DNA of 64,000 nt from Cliona cf. orientalis (taxonomy: Eukaryota > Porifera > Demospongiae > Clionaida > Clionaidae), in NCBI GenBank assembly GCA_963930775.1, contig OZ005702.1, positions 2,418,001 to 2,482,000 of the forward strand, read 5' to 3'. Of the stretch, positions 42,460 to 55,100 are shown in pieces. How positions within the stretch are numbered: the first letter of the stretch is position 1; the number at the start of each line of letters is the position of its first letter. The notes under the pieces were generated by a model. It made no database searches. It had not been told where the DNA came from and saw only the letters and a program-made list of their open reading frames with translations. The translations under genes were made by a program, and so were the position numbers.

Positions 42460-45400
42460 ATGAATCTATGGCCAGCTTTTCTTCTACTTGTCAGTCTTCA
42501 AAGTCACATTACTTTCGCCGACGAAATAGCCGACGATGATAGATATTGGATAGTCAAGCGTGACGCTTCCGAGCAAGAATCAGAGGGGAGTGGCTCGTTC
42601 GTCAATGTCAGCGACGACAGCGCTACAAATCTCATATCAGCCCTGTTAAATATCACGTCTCACTCCACGATCCGTTTGGAACCTGGAAACTATACAATTG
42701 ATCGGTTCGTGTTGGTTCAAAACGTTACAAATGTCAGCTTGGAAGGCAGTGGCAATGAGAGAGGTGTGTCCATCCTCTGTGATGATGGTGCTGGATTAGC
42801 GTTCATCGGTGTTTCTTACCTAACAATCCGCAACATTACCGTAGATGGGTGTGGCTTCACTGGAGGCGATATTGAGAACGTAATTGATATTCTGAATGAT
42901 ACGGTGAACATCTTTTATGTCATTCCTCCAGTGGTGCGTATTGGTATGCTTCTTGGACACTGTGAGAACTTGATAATGGAGCACGTGACAGTAAAGAATA
43001 CGAGAGGTTTTGGCCTGGTGGGCATCAATGTGATTGGAATTTCTCAGTTGAGAAATGTTTTATTCTTTAATAACACAAACTCTGGAGTCTGCAATGTAAC
43101 AAAGTATTCTGTCCCTAATAGTGAGCTTATTCCCTACGACTCTGCTAACCAGTTAGGAGGGGCATCTGTTTTCATGTTTTTTGATTATCATAACCAGACA
43201 ATCTACCGAGGAAGCAAATTTATGCTGAGCCTTCAAGAATGTTCGTTTATTTCCAATGCTGAGTGCAGTTTAGTCTATCTCAATCTCTTGCGTTCACCTG
43301 GAAGGGGGGAGTCAAGGTTTGTGACTGATGTAGGGTATAGACTGGGAGGTTCCGGAGCATTTGCACTGGCCTTAGCTCAACGTCAGTATGGAGTTAATTT
43401 GAATGCAACATCATCGTTCTTTTACAATAATTCAGCAATTTTTGGAGGTGGAGTTCTGATTACTTTGTTTGCCGGAGTTCATGATACGCATGTTACATTC
43501 AATAACTGCTGGTTTAATGCAAGTACTGTATCAATCTATAGTGATGTCCGCCAACCTGCAAGCATTGGATACGATCCCTCTTTGCCCTTCCAAAACACTG
43601 CTATCTCTATGCTAAATTCAAACTTTACTAACAGCACAATACTGAACACCGGAAGTATGTTCATATATTCAAACTACTACACTGCAGTAGGAAACAATGA
43701 TGAAGTGGTAAAATTTTATATAGAAGGATGTGTGTTTGCCGAAAACCTTGCATTTATTGGTTCTGCCATAGTGATCTATGAATTCAAAATCAACGGTTTT
43801 GCAGTTGGAATTCAGGTATCTATCAAGGACACTCATTTCATTGACAATCAAATCATTACTGCTGATCGAGATGCTGTCATTACTGTTTCTCAGAGTGCTG
43901 GAACAGTTGACATCAGAAATGTTAATCTTACTCTTCATGGTAACTGCTCATTTGTAGGAAATACTGGAACTGGACTTCGAGCAGAATCAAGCCTGGTAGG
44001 AGTGAATGGCAATATCACCTTCCTAAGAAATACTGGAATCCTTGGAGGAGCGCTATATTTAGTGACGTACGCCTACCTGATAATGAACAGAAATTCTTCG
44101 ATTTACTTTATCGAAAATGAAGCAAGAATAGGAGGTGGTGCAATATACGTCAACGAAAATGGTCTCAATTCTTACCTTGTTGGAGGCTTTCAAGACTGTT
44201 TCATTCATTTTGCATATGATAATTTCAATTTATGCGAAGATTGCTCAGATTTGGACAGATATAACGTGTTTATAAAATTCTCAGGAAATACTTCACCCAG
44301 TGGGGGAAGTATGGTGTCAGGCTCCTCTCTCTTTACTTGCCCCTGGGCCTATGATTTGATTGTTAGGGATAATATGATTATTGATCAATCAGTATTTGAA
44401 ATCCTTGATCAAAACTTTACAAACGTTTTCAGCTTTGATGAGCCTCCAAATAGACCTGCTTTGGTTCGCTCGACTGCAGCAAGATTGATAGTTGATCATC
44501 TCTTTGAGACCAATTTAAACGTCATTCAAGTTTTTCCAGGTCAAATATTTTATGCTAACATCTCGGCAGTTGATGATTTTAACAACACTATTGGAAATGT
44601 TATTGCTGCATATGCTACATCAAATACACCCACCACCGATAGAAATACAGTAACACCACTCTTGGGTTCAAATGCTTTTGGAGTATTATCTGACAATGTA
44701 CCAACAATGATTCCCATTAGAGTTCTTGGTATTGAAAATCAGAGCGTTAGCCTCGTGGTCTATTCTACTGATCCAGGTGGACGAGCTCAAGAACAGATAA
44801 ATATCAGTCTTTATTCATGTGGATTTGGATTCGTATTCAATACACAGGTGCAGATTTGTGCATGTGATGCCAGACTGGAGAGTCTAGGTATCTCGTGCAA
44901 TAATGAAACCCAAGAAATTGTTGTTCCAGATGGCCTGTGGATAGGACCATTTTCTGACGAAATTGTAGTTCATGGTTGTATCTTCAGTTACTGCCGACCA
45001 GGAGAGAAGGATATTCTCATCTTGACCCCTGATGATGCAGATGTTAATTTTGACGTACAGTGTGATGCCAGCGTGAACAGAATAGGATTTCTTTGCAGCA
45101 GCTGTGCACCTGGCTATAGTTCTGTGCTGGGCTCAAGAAGATGCAGACAGTGCTCTAATGCATACATTCTGCTCTTTCCAGTGTTTATAGCAATCGGAAT
45201 CTTGGCTATTTTTATGATAAGATACTTAAACATCACAATTACTGCTGGATTCGTCAATGGAGCAATATTTTATTCCAACATTGTTTCACTCTATGGATCT
45301 GTTCTAGTGCCTGGTGATACACTGACTAATGGGGCCATTGTTCTTATCTCATTTCCCACTCTTAATCTGGGCTTTGAGACTTGCCTTCATGATAAGATGA

Positions 45401-46494
45401 GCACACTGGAGAAGGTATGGTGGCAACTCAGCTTTCCTCTATATCTCTTTGTGCTGATGGGTATCACTACTCTCCTTGCTAGAACAAAGTATTTAAAATT
45501 TGACCGATCGAGTGGACTCAGCACTATTCAAGCATTTGCTACTCTCCTAATACTGTGCTATGTGAGTGTTCTTGAAGTCTGCATTGAACTTGTGGGATTG
45601 AGGAAAATTTATTCAATTGATGGTGTTCGTCATGTTCAGTGGATAAGTGACCCTGTTGTGAAATACTTCGGACGTGAACATGGAACTCTTGGTTTTTTGG
45701 CTTATGTGATACTGGCTATCTACATCATTCCTCTGCCTTTCTTCTTACTGTTTCCTTCTTTTCTTTATCGAAATAGGCATTTGAACAAATTCAAACCTAT
45801 CTACGATGCTTTCTGGGATCCATACAAACCAAAATATCGTTTTTATCTCGGCTTTCGCTTGATATTTCGTTGGATTCCTTTTGCTTTGGGTATTTTCGTT
45901 CGTCCACCAATCAGTATTTTTGTGACAAACTTCCTTCTTATAATTCTTGTTGCTGTTCAGGTTGACATTCAACCATTTCGAGAGAAATGGACAAACAAAA
46001 TTGATGCTATCTTTTTATATAGTCTGGTTCTGCTTTTTTCAGGATCCACCTTTTTCTGGTCAGAGTACAGCTTTGCGTCGGCTCAAGACGATCGAGACCT
46101 AGTCACTTATCTTAGTCTTGCGTATAGCACCATTTTTATAGTTTTCGCATTTTTGGTGATGCTCGGTATCTTTGGCTATCACATTATAGTGCGATTTCCA
46201 AAATTACATGCGCTTTTTGGACGCTGGTGGAACAAAACTCCAATACAGAAGATATACACTATTCAGCCTCCCAGGAATGGCTATGTTGCTACCTCCTCTA
46301 ATGCTGAGAATGCTGTAGAAGCCATTCCCTCTGAGACAAGCAGAAATACAACCAATAACGGCAGTACTGGTAGTACACAGCCTCTAGTTATTTCTGCCAG
46401 TGAGCTGAGAGAGCCACTTTTGGAATCCGGAACTATTGATGTTTATGATGTTGACCCCTCATCAGTGCCTACTCGAACGCAAACAACATACTAA
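42460..46494 (+). CDS. Beta-helix ectodomain multipass membrane protein, copy 2, intronless, 1344 aa
   Basis: ATG 42460 gives a signal peptide (MNLWPAFLLLVSLQSHITF). KRDASEQESEGSG just after it could be a basic cleavage site. The beta-helix ectodomain (to about residue 620) has turns such as NNSAIFGGGVLI, NTGILGGALYLV and NEARIGGGAIYV, with many N-glycosylation sites. The Cys-rich collar near residue 866 reads CDASVNRIGFLCSSC, GYSSVLGSRRCRQCSN. About 8-9 membrane helices follow, with LNLGFETCLHDKM and KPIYDAFWDPYKPKYRF between them. The cytosolic tail is Asn/Ser/Thr-rich and ends with ELREPLLESGTIDVYD and about 15 more residues. It is closest to copy 3. Function unknown. Confidence 0.92.
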   Translation: MNLWPAFLLLVSLQSHITFADEIADDDRYWIVKRDASEQESEGSGSFVNVSDDSATNLISALLNITSHSTIRLEPGNYTIDRFVLVQNVTNVSLEGSGNERGVSILCDDGAGLAFIGVSYLTIRNITVDGCGFTGGDIENVIDILNDTVNIFYVIPPVVRIGMLLGHCENLIMEHVTVKNTRGFGLVGINVIGISQLRNVLFFNNTNSGVCNVTKYSVPNSELIPYDSANQLGGASVFMFFDYHNQTIYRGSKFMLSLQECSFISNAECSLVYLNLLRSPGRGESRFVTDVGYRLGGSGAFALALAQRQYGVNLNATSSFFYNNSAIFGGGVLITLFAGVHDTHVTFNNCWFNASTVSIYSDVRQPASIGYDPSLPFQNTAISMLNSNFTNSTILNTGSMFIYSNYYTAVGNNDEVVKFYIEGCVFAENLAFIGSAIVIYEFKINGFAVGIQVSIKDTHFIDNQIITADRDAVITVSQSAGTVDIRNVNLTLHGNCSFVGNTGTGLRAESSLVGVNGNITFLRNTGILGGALYLVTYAYLIMNRNSSIYFIENEARIGGGAIYVNENGLNSYLVGGFQDCFIHFAYDNFNLCEDCSDLDRYNVFIKFSGNTSPSGGSMVSGSSLFTCPWAYDLIVRDNMIIDQSVFEILDQNFTNVFSFDEPPNRPALVRSTAARLIVDHLFETNLNVIQVFPGQIFYANISAVDDFNNTIGNVIAAYATSNTPTTDRNTVTPLLGSNAFGVLSDNVPTMIPIRVLGIENQSVSLVVYSTDPGGRAQEQINISLYSCGFGFVFNTQVQICACDARLESLGISCNNETQEIVVPDGLWIGPFSDEIVVHGCIFSYCRPGEKDILILTPDDADVNFDVQCDASVNRIGFLCSSCAPGYSSVLGSRRCRQCSNAYILLFPVFIAIGILAIFMIRYLNITITAGFVNGAIFYSNIVSLYGSVLVPGDTLTNGAIVLISFPTLNLGFETCLHDKMSTLEKVWWQLSFPLYLFVLMGITTLLARTKYLKFDRSSGLSTIQAFATLLILCYVSVLEVCIELVGLRKIYSIDGVRHVQWISDPVVKYFGREHGTLGFLAYVILAIYIIPLPFFLLFPSFLYRNRHLNKFKPIYDAFWDPYKPKYRFYLGFRLIFRWIPFALGIFVRPPISIFVTNFLLIILVAVQVDIQPFREKWTNKIDAIFLYSLVLLFSGSTFFWSEYSFASAQDDRDLVTYLSLAYSTIFIVFAFLVMLGIFGYHIIVRFPKLHALFGRWWNKTPIQKIYTIQPPRNGYVATSSNAENAVEAIPSETSRNTTNNGSTGSTQPLVISASELREPLLESGTIDVYDVDPSSVPTRTQTTY

Positions 46495-46866
46495 TGAATA
46501 CTGACTAATGGATGTGCTACACTGCATATCCGCTGCCCTAAATCTATTCTATTTCCTGTACTTATGTTCATTAATAATTATTATTATTTTGGTCATTAAT
46601 TAAAAGTGTGGTTTGTGCACATGCTACTTTTGCTGTCAAGTAAGGATATCTTCATTGTTTATTGTACTACATGTCTTGCTATTATAATAATTTTAATTAT
46701 ACTGCTTGTTATGGAAATCTCATTGTTCACAGCTGGTTACACTACAAGCCATATCTAGAATCTGATATCAGTTGCATAGTATTGCATCAGAATCCGATAT
46801 CAGTGTGTATTGCACAGGTACTGTTCAGTAACTAGCTACATGTGCTCATAGTGACAGCAGTGAAAG

Positions 46867-49800
46867 ATGTGGTGGCCGATTGCTCTGCTGCTTCTGTACA
46901 CTAGTTTGCATGTGCCTGAGTACAGTGGTACTTTTGGCTCTCAAGTCTTTATTCAGCCTAACGGATGTGATGAATCAAGCGGACGTGGTGGATTTGCTCC
47001 AGACGATTCTTTGCCCAAAGATGAAAATGCCTCATATTATGGTACTCCATACAAGAATTATTGTACAGAGGATCTCACAGCTGCCCTGAATGCAGTGGTA
47101 TCTCATACCACAGTCCACTTGGAAACTGCAAACTACTCAATTGATCGATTCATTTTGATTCAGAATGTTATTAATATCACTTTGGAAGCTGAACTCGAGG
47201 GTGTGTCCATTCAGTGTACTAAAAACGCTGGGTTAGCCTTTGTCAATGTATCCCAGCTATCAGTATTCAATATTGTCATTGACAGATGTGGCTTTACGGG
47301 AATAGATATTGAGAACACATTGGATATCATGAAAAATATTGTGAATGTATTCTACATTATTCCTAAGGTTGTGAAAATTGCTATGCTATTTGGACATTGT
47401 GAGAATGTAACATTGGAGAATGTGACAGTCATGAACACCAGAGGCTTTGGTCTAGTGGGAATCAATGTGATTGGATCCTCACAGCTAAACAGTGTCCTTT
47501 TCTTCAACAACACACACCCTGGAACATGTGTATCACCACATTTCCTTGGGATTTTTCCCAGTAAGTCCATTGACTTTGACTCCCGTAACAGGTTAGGAGG
47601 AGCTGCTGCTTTCATGTACTTTGACTACCATGATCAAACACTCCATCGTGGGAACTGGTTCACCTTAAGAATTCAGAACTGTAACTTCACATTCAATGCA
47701 GAGTGTAGCATTGTCTATCTTAATCTTTTGCGCATACCTGGTAGAGGGGAGTCCAGCTTCATAGCAAACACTGGGTATAGATTAGGAGGTTCTGGAGCAC
47801 TATCATTAGCACTAGCTCAGCTTCAATACAGAATAGACATTGTTGTCAAGGAGTCAACTTTCAATACGAATAATGGGAGCAGTGGGGGTGGAGTTTTGAT
47901 CTCACTGTTTACAGGAGTTCGTAATACCCATGTGACCTTTGATGACTGCCAGTTTGAAAAGAGTGCTGTGGCATTTTTTAACGACATTCGTCTACCACAA
48001 AATATAGCACATGCTGTTAATCTTCTCAACAGAGACACCTCAATCTCTCTACTCAATTCTAATTTTACCAACAACGTAGCACAAGGTTTAAACAGTACTT
48101 TAATTTTGTTCTCCAACTATTATTCTGCTGTCAATAGCATCAGTGAGGTTGTACGCATCTACATCGATAACTGCAGTTTCAAGGAAAATCGAGCATTTGT
48201 TGGTTCTGCTATAATAATCTACGAGCGTAAATTTAATGGTCTTGACGTTGGGATGCAGGTATCCATCAAGGATACAGACTTCATCAATAATGAGATCCTC
48301 AATGCTGATCAAGATGCCATTGTCACCATTTCCCAGAGTGCTGGCACAGTCGACATCAGAAATGTTAACCTTACTTTTATCGGCAACTGTTCGTTCATCA
48401 ATAACGTGGGAACTGCACTTCGCACCGAATCAAGCATGATCGGAGTCCATGGAAACATCACATTTTTGAGAAACATTGGAATCTATGGAGGTGCATTGTA
48501 TTTGGTGGAATTTTCCTATTTGATAATGAATAGAAACTCTTCAATTTATTTTTTAGAAAACGAAGCAAGAATAGAAGGTGGTGCCGTATTCGTCAATGAA
48601 AATGGTCTTAACTCCCACCTTATTGGTGGTTTTGTAGACTGCTTTATCCACTTTGCTTACGACAACTTTGTTCTGTGTGAGAACTGTTCTGATTTAGAAA
48701 GCTTCAATGTGTACATTCAGTTTTCTGGTAATAGAGCACCCGGTACTGGAAGGATGGTATCTGGATCAGCCCTCTCTACATGTCCATGGGCCTTTGGTGT
48801 TTTAAATCAGAGTACGAATCCCGATAAATCTCTGTTTGAAATTCTAAGTAAGGAGTATTCGAGTACTTTTAGCTTTGATGAAGTTCCAGATAATCCCACC
48901 TTAGTCCGTTCAGCTTCTGCAAGATTAGAAATCAAGCACTTGGATTCATACCAGTCTAAAATTACTCAGGTATTTCCAGGACAAGTGTTTCATGTAAATA
49001 TTTCTGCAATTGATGATTTTGAAAATACCGTATCGAACGTTGTAGCAGCTTTTGCTTCTACTGATACACCTATCAACTTAATTGAACAGAACACCGATTA
49101 ATCCATATTTGGGCTCAAATAGATTTGCGGTACTGGAAGAGAACAAACCAACAACAGTGCCAGTTAAAATCACCGGAAAAGAAAGCCAAAATGTAAGTCT
49201 TGTGATCTATTCTACTGATACTGCTGGAAGAGCTCAAGAGCATATTGACATTGAGTTATTCTCCTGTGGCTTTGGATTTCAATTCAGTACCCAAGAAGGA
49301 ATCTGTGTGTGCAACCCTCAACTTACTCAGCGTAGCATAACATGCAAAAATTCCCGAGAACTAGTAGTACCAAATGGCATTTGGATAGGACCATTTATTA
49401 GGAAGGGAATAATAACTGTTGATCAATGTATACATGGATATTGCAGGGCTGGAGAAAAACTCATCAGAGTTCCAACTCCTAATGATAACAAAATTGATTT
49501 TGATATTCAGTGCAATCCTGAGATGAACAGAGCTAGATTCCTTTGTGGCAGCTGTAGAGCTGGCTATAGTGCTGTGCTCGGCTCTAGACGATGCAGGCAG
49601 TGTTCTAACTGGTACATCCTGCTCTTCCCTGTCTTTCTTATGGTTGGAATATTAGCAATTCTTCTCATAACACACCTGAATGTTACCATCACTGCTGGAT
49701 TTATCAATGGAGCTATCTTTTATTCCAATATTGTTTCAATATACGATTCAATTCTAGTCCCTGGAGGCACATTGACAAATGGAGCAATAGCTCTTGTATC

Positions 49801-50871
49801 ATTTCCTACACTCAACTTAGGATTTGAGACGTGTCTTCATGATAAAATGACAGCCTTGGAAAAGGTTTAGTGGCAATTGAGTTTCCCACTTTATCTGTTT
49901 CTTTTGATGGGTCTTACAACATGTTTAGTCCGTAACAAATGCCTTAAGGTCAAGCAATCAACCGGATTCAACACAATTCAGGCATTTGCTACCCTCCTAA
50001 TATTGTGCTATGTTAGTGTTCTTGAAGCCTGCATTGAACTTATTTCTCCTAGAAAAATCTTTACTATTGACGGCAGTGACCATGTTCAGTGGATAAGTGA
50101 CCCATCTCTTGATTACTTCGGTGCAAGGCATGGTATTTTAGGGTTCTTAGCATATGTAATCATTCTCCTATATATCATCCCTTTACCAACCCTATTGCTG
50201 TTCCCATCAGTACTGTACAAGAGTAGGTATTTTAGCAAGTTCAAGCCTATCTACGATGCCTTCTGGGACCCTTTCAAGCCAAATTATCGATTTTATCTTG
50301 GCTTTCGCCTAATCCTTCGATGGATTCCTTTTGCTTTGGCAACCAATGTGCGAGCTCCTATTAGCGTATTTATAACAAATATCCTTTTAGTTCTTCTTAC
50401 TGTTCTTCAAATCAGCATACAGCCATTCGAGAACAAATGGGTGAACTATATCGACTCTGTCTTTGTACTCAATCTCGTACTACTCTTTTCAGGATCCCTT
50501 TTCTTTTGGTCAGAGTACAATTATAGTTCGGATCAAGATGCTGTCACCTATTATGCTCGCATCTATAGTGGCATTATCATTATCTTTGGATTTCTGATCT
50601 TGCTAGGTCTATAGTATTTATTTACCACGTTATCGTACGGTTTCCTCGGTTAAATACATTCATTGAACATTGGCTTAAAGATCCAACTTTGATAGTACGC
50701 TATCACCAAAGGAAAAAGAATGCTCAATCTGATATTCCTGTAGCCATCAAGCAAGAAGATCAAAGTCAGCAGACTAATAAGCCTGAAGTTGTTCAAGTCA
50801 CTGTCTTCAGAGAGCCACTTTTAGAGTCAGGAGTTGTAGAACTCTCTAGTATTAGCCCTCATCCTAAATAA
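46867..50871 (+). pseudogene. Beta-helix multipass membrane protein, copy 3, recently broken
   Basis: ATG 46867 (MWWPIALLLLYTSLHVPE) begins a frame that follows copy 2 closely over its whole length, but it is broken three times. There is a frameshift near 49085 between STDTPIN and PYLGSN. A TAG at 49868 stands where copy 2 has TGG (EKV, stop, QLSFPLYLF against EKVWWQLSFPLYLF). A second frameshift near 50612 comes just before the part encoding YHVIVRFPR. All other landmarks are present: the collar (GYSAVLGSRRCRQCSN), LNLGFETCLHDKM, KPIYDAFWDPFKPNYRF and the tail REPLLESGVVELSS. The excellent preservation between lesions suggests recent loss, or errors in the sequence. Confidence 0.82.
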
Positions 50872-52177
50872 GCACTGCATACTGGGAAATATTCTCTGAG
50901 TTGCTACTGTATTGCCACTGAAATAGATCAATTATCTGCTGCATGATTGCTTTGTGTGTATCTTACCTTGCCATGACATTATGATAGTAATATGGTTGCT
51001 TTAGTATGTTTATTGAGCAGTATCCACCTCACACATAATCCGAGCATGCATGAACAAGCACTTGCACAAAAATGGAATACATGTACATGAAACAATCATA
51101 ATATTATGGTACCGGTAGTCAGGCCATGCAGTGGCTTGCATATTTGGTCATCTGAATTGTGTTCAGCTACCTTCTGAAATATTGGGAGTGATATCCCGAG
51201 TTTAGAATACCTCAGGGCTATTTCACTCACACTCATTGCTAAGAGTTTTACAGTGTGTATGGTTATTGTAGCAGAGAATTCACTTAGCGTTGCTACTGCT
51301 TTATGCACCTTTTATATCAATGTCAACAGCTTAACATGGTTGTAGAGCTTCATAAGGTTCCAATTCAGTAATGAATTTTGGAGCCAAGTTAATTGATTAC
51401 AGTGGTCTAATGAAATTCTATAGTGAGATAGCTAATGGTCGCAATGGTTGTAGCTTAGTGCTAATGCTCAAAGAGCCTTGGTGCTTAATAATGTTGATGT
51501 TGCTTATTAATTCCTCTCCAAGCTGACCCTCCCACTAAATCCTGAGGAGAATGTTGAGTTGGAATGCTCACTGCAGCCTGGAGATTTTTGTGCTTACTCT
51601 TCAAGAGGTCTTCAATAAATTCATACTTACCTAGCTTATAGACTGACCACGTCAAGTATGGTAATCTTTATTGTCTAAGCAAGAAACATAATATCTATCT
51701 ACATGTGGCTATAATAATATGATAGTCCACAATCATCATACAGTGACACAATGAAGATGTGGCATCCAACTTTATTGCCTATCTCCTTCTATTACAACCT
51801 TCGAAATAACAAGCTAGGAGTACAAACAGCTGAACTATTTTTACTCTTTATGAAGACCATGCTTACTTATTGAGTGTATGTATTAAAACGGTTCATTTAC
51901 TGAAAGTATTATAAAAACAGTGTCAATGCCCACTTTGAACAATCACTAGTACAAACAAGGAATTGATCATGACATGTGGAACAATCATGTTGCCATCCCA
52001 CGATAGCTACAATTGTGCAGTGCTTCATCAAATTTGGCCACCATCACCGTGACCAAGAAGCATAACAATTATTACAACCATGGCTAGTACGGTATTTTTA
52101 AATACAATAATAATATTATCACATGATCTGCTAATGAATAAAAGTCTTGCATTGTATTGTGCCACTTATGCAATCGT
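50872..52177. other. Gene-free stretch between membrane-protein copies 3 and 4
   Basis: About 1.3 kb. No open frame with a domain was found, and I saw no remnant of the neighbouring family. The DNA is AT-rich, with a single tacatgtaca near 51080. The right end should hold the promoter of copy 4. Confidence 0.4.
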
Positions 52178-55100
52178 ATGGTCGAAGCAGTCATGGCTGT
52201 CACTGACCCGAGCAACATGCGATGGATAGTGCCCTTGCTGATGATTGTGAGTTCTCAAGTTCCAACCAATCTTTGCCAGGTAGCTCGAGAAACTATCACA
52301 GTGTACACAGACTGTAGCAATTCTTCCGTCAATATTGATAGTGGAAACTCACAGTGTGTGGAGCTGGATGAAGCACTATCCTCTGCTGATTCAGGGATGG
52401 TCCTGTACCTGCAATCTGGAGTGCATACCATTCACAACACAACTACCATTAGTGGACTAACTAATATCTCGATCGTTGGAATGAGTGAAGTGTCCAGGGA
52501 CAAGGTGGAGATAACTTGCAGCCAAGGACAGGGGCTCTCCTTCATTAACGTATCAGGATTGTTTCTAACAGACGTAACAATTTCCAATTGCGGTCTCAGT
52601 GGGGAGCCACTCAGCAGCCAAGTTGATATCCTGCGCAAATATATAGAACTGTTTCTTTACTTTCCACCTTCCACTCAAGTTGCTGTCTTTTTGGGATTAT
52701 GTGAAAATGTGTCGATCGTGAATACAACCATAACTAATACAACAGGGATAGGGCTCATTGGTATAAACGTCCTCGGAAATTCAGTGATATCTGGTATGAA
52801 CTTCACTAACAATCGCTACCCATTAACCGGCACCATAGTATTTCGGAGCAGAGTTGGTGGAGGAGCGTACTTTTTCTATGGTGACCTCCACCCCAATGTC
52901 AGTGATACTTTCTCTATGAAAAAGAGCTCGACACTCACTCTGGCTCAGTCACGATTTGAATTTAATTCTGACAGCAGTAGTGTGGCCCTGGTGGAGGCAA
53001 ACTATCAGTATATCCTATATGGTTCAGGTATAGCCATCTATCCTGTGGGGGGTGCAGGAGGTCTGGCAATAATGCTAGCTCAAAGAAATTTTCCTTCCAT
53101 CGTTCGTGTCATTTCTACTTCATTTACTAAGAATAGTGCAGCATTTGGTGGTGGAGCTCATGTGGGAATATTCTCTGGTATTGAGCACAGTCATGTTTCG
53201 TTTCAGGACTGCATTTTTGACTCAAATCACGTTGATGATCGTTACGGTTCGTCAAATGGTGGCGCTGGATTGGCCGTATTCACAGGACTCTTCAATCCAC
53301 TGCAAAGTAACTTGGCCATTGCTACTGAAAACGTTAGTGTAACAATTTCTGGAAGCTCATTCGTTGGCAATAATGCAACCAAAGGTGGTGGCCTTTTTAC
53401 GTTCTCCCTATACAATGGATTGGTATCTGTGATTGCTTCAATTAATTCAGATAGCTCCAGTAATAGTCCAGTCATCCGCCTCATAAATTGCATTTTTATG
53501 CATAATACTGCACGCTATGGTGCTGGGTTATCATTGGAGCAGAGAATCGACCATGGCTCCAATGGAAATGTTGGCGTAGAGATAAACAATGTCACAGTAG
53601 CTGAAAATGCGCTGACTGGCCAGCGAAGCTCATTTGCTAACATGGACTCTTCTGCTATGCATCTTGAAGGTATTAGTGTGACTGTTAGTGGCAAACTGTG
53701 CATCAGTGATAACACAGCTACCGGCTTGTATTTATCCGCTGGTTCGTTGACCCTCTCGAGTGGAGCAACCATCACATTGAGTAGGAACTATGGCATACTA
53801 GGAGGAGGAGTCCATCTTACTGGAAGACTTCCAATAATCATTGCCATGCCTAATTCGACACTGCTGTTTAGAGAGAACAGAGCTGCACTGCAAGGCGGTG
53901 CTATTTATGTAACCCCCAAACAGGTGACTACAACTGACGTATTGATGCCACTTAATGATGAGTGCTTCTTTTTGCCTCTATCTAGAGAGACTAGATGCCC
54001 CCCAGGAAATCTTAGTTGTTACGATCTGCAAAATCTAAACATTTATGTCTCTTTCCAAGGCAACGAAGCTCCCTTGGGTGGTGCGTTGTATGGCTCTAGC
54101 CTTGAGACCTGCTTGTGGACTACTCGTTTAAGAAGAATAAGAGACGAGGTAGCGCCTGGTCTGCAAATCTTGCAGTTCTTGGCCATTTGGTATCCAGATA
54201 GCTTGGACTTTGATCAGACCTTGGATAACCCTTCGGTTGTTAGTACAGTGCCTTCTGCAATCTCAGTCAATGTTCTTCAAGCCAAACTGATGCCAGGACA
54301 GCAAACGAGACTGAACGTTTCCATCATGGATGACTACAACAATGAAATTCCTGCTGTAATATCCTCTCTTATATCATCCGATTCAGATGATGGCTCAAAC
54401 ATAACTTCCACATTAGGCGAGTCAGGCTATTGGTTTGCAGATACGGACACATCAAATGCCACGTTTAGGATCACTGGACTGGAGAACACGCAAGTAAATG
54501 TAACTTTCTTTACGACTGATACTTTTACCACTAAAGAAGTGGTGTTCGTATTAAGTTCATGCCCACTTGGAATCATATATGATACTAGTACATCAAGGTG
54601 TGTATGTGATCCTCGTGTGAACACGAATGGAGTAACCTGTGACAACCTTACACTTGATATCAACCTTCCTAATAACATTTGGATGGGTACACTAGTTGGT
54701 GGTGATCTAGCTACTGATGGTGATGTAATAATTCACCAATGTGGTCCTGGATGCGTGCATGGCTCTAAGATGTTCAATTCCAGTGATTTCGATACCCAGT
54801 GTTCAAAAAGCCTGGGGCGATCTGGTGTCCTATGTGGTGGATGTGCACCCAGACTGAGTGCCACGTTTGGTAGCTTAGGCTGTCTAAGATGTTCCAACTA
54901 CTCATTGTTTCTCATACCCATTTTTATTTTGGCTGGCATCCTCCTCTTTGTCATGATCGCCCTTTTGGGGTTTACCATCGACAAAGGCTGGATCAACATT
55001 ATCCTATTCTATTGTAATCTGCTCAGCATATATGGGTACATAATATCAGTGACGTATGGAGGTACCGGGCTCTTTGTTCCAGCGGCACTACTCAGCTTGC

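Noticed and set aside
51096-51308. A minus-strand open frame of 70 codons between membrane copies 3 and 4
   Set aside because: No domain, no signal peptide and no second exon. Typical of chance frames at this length.
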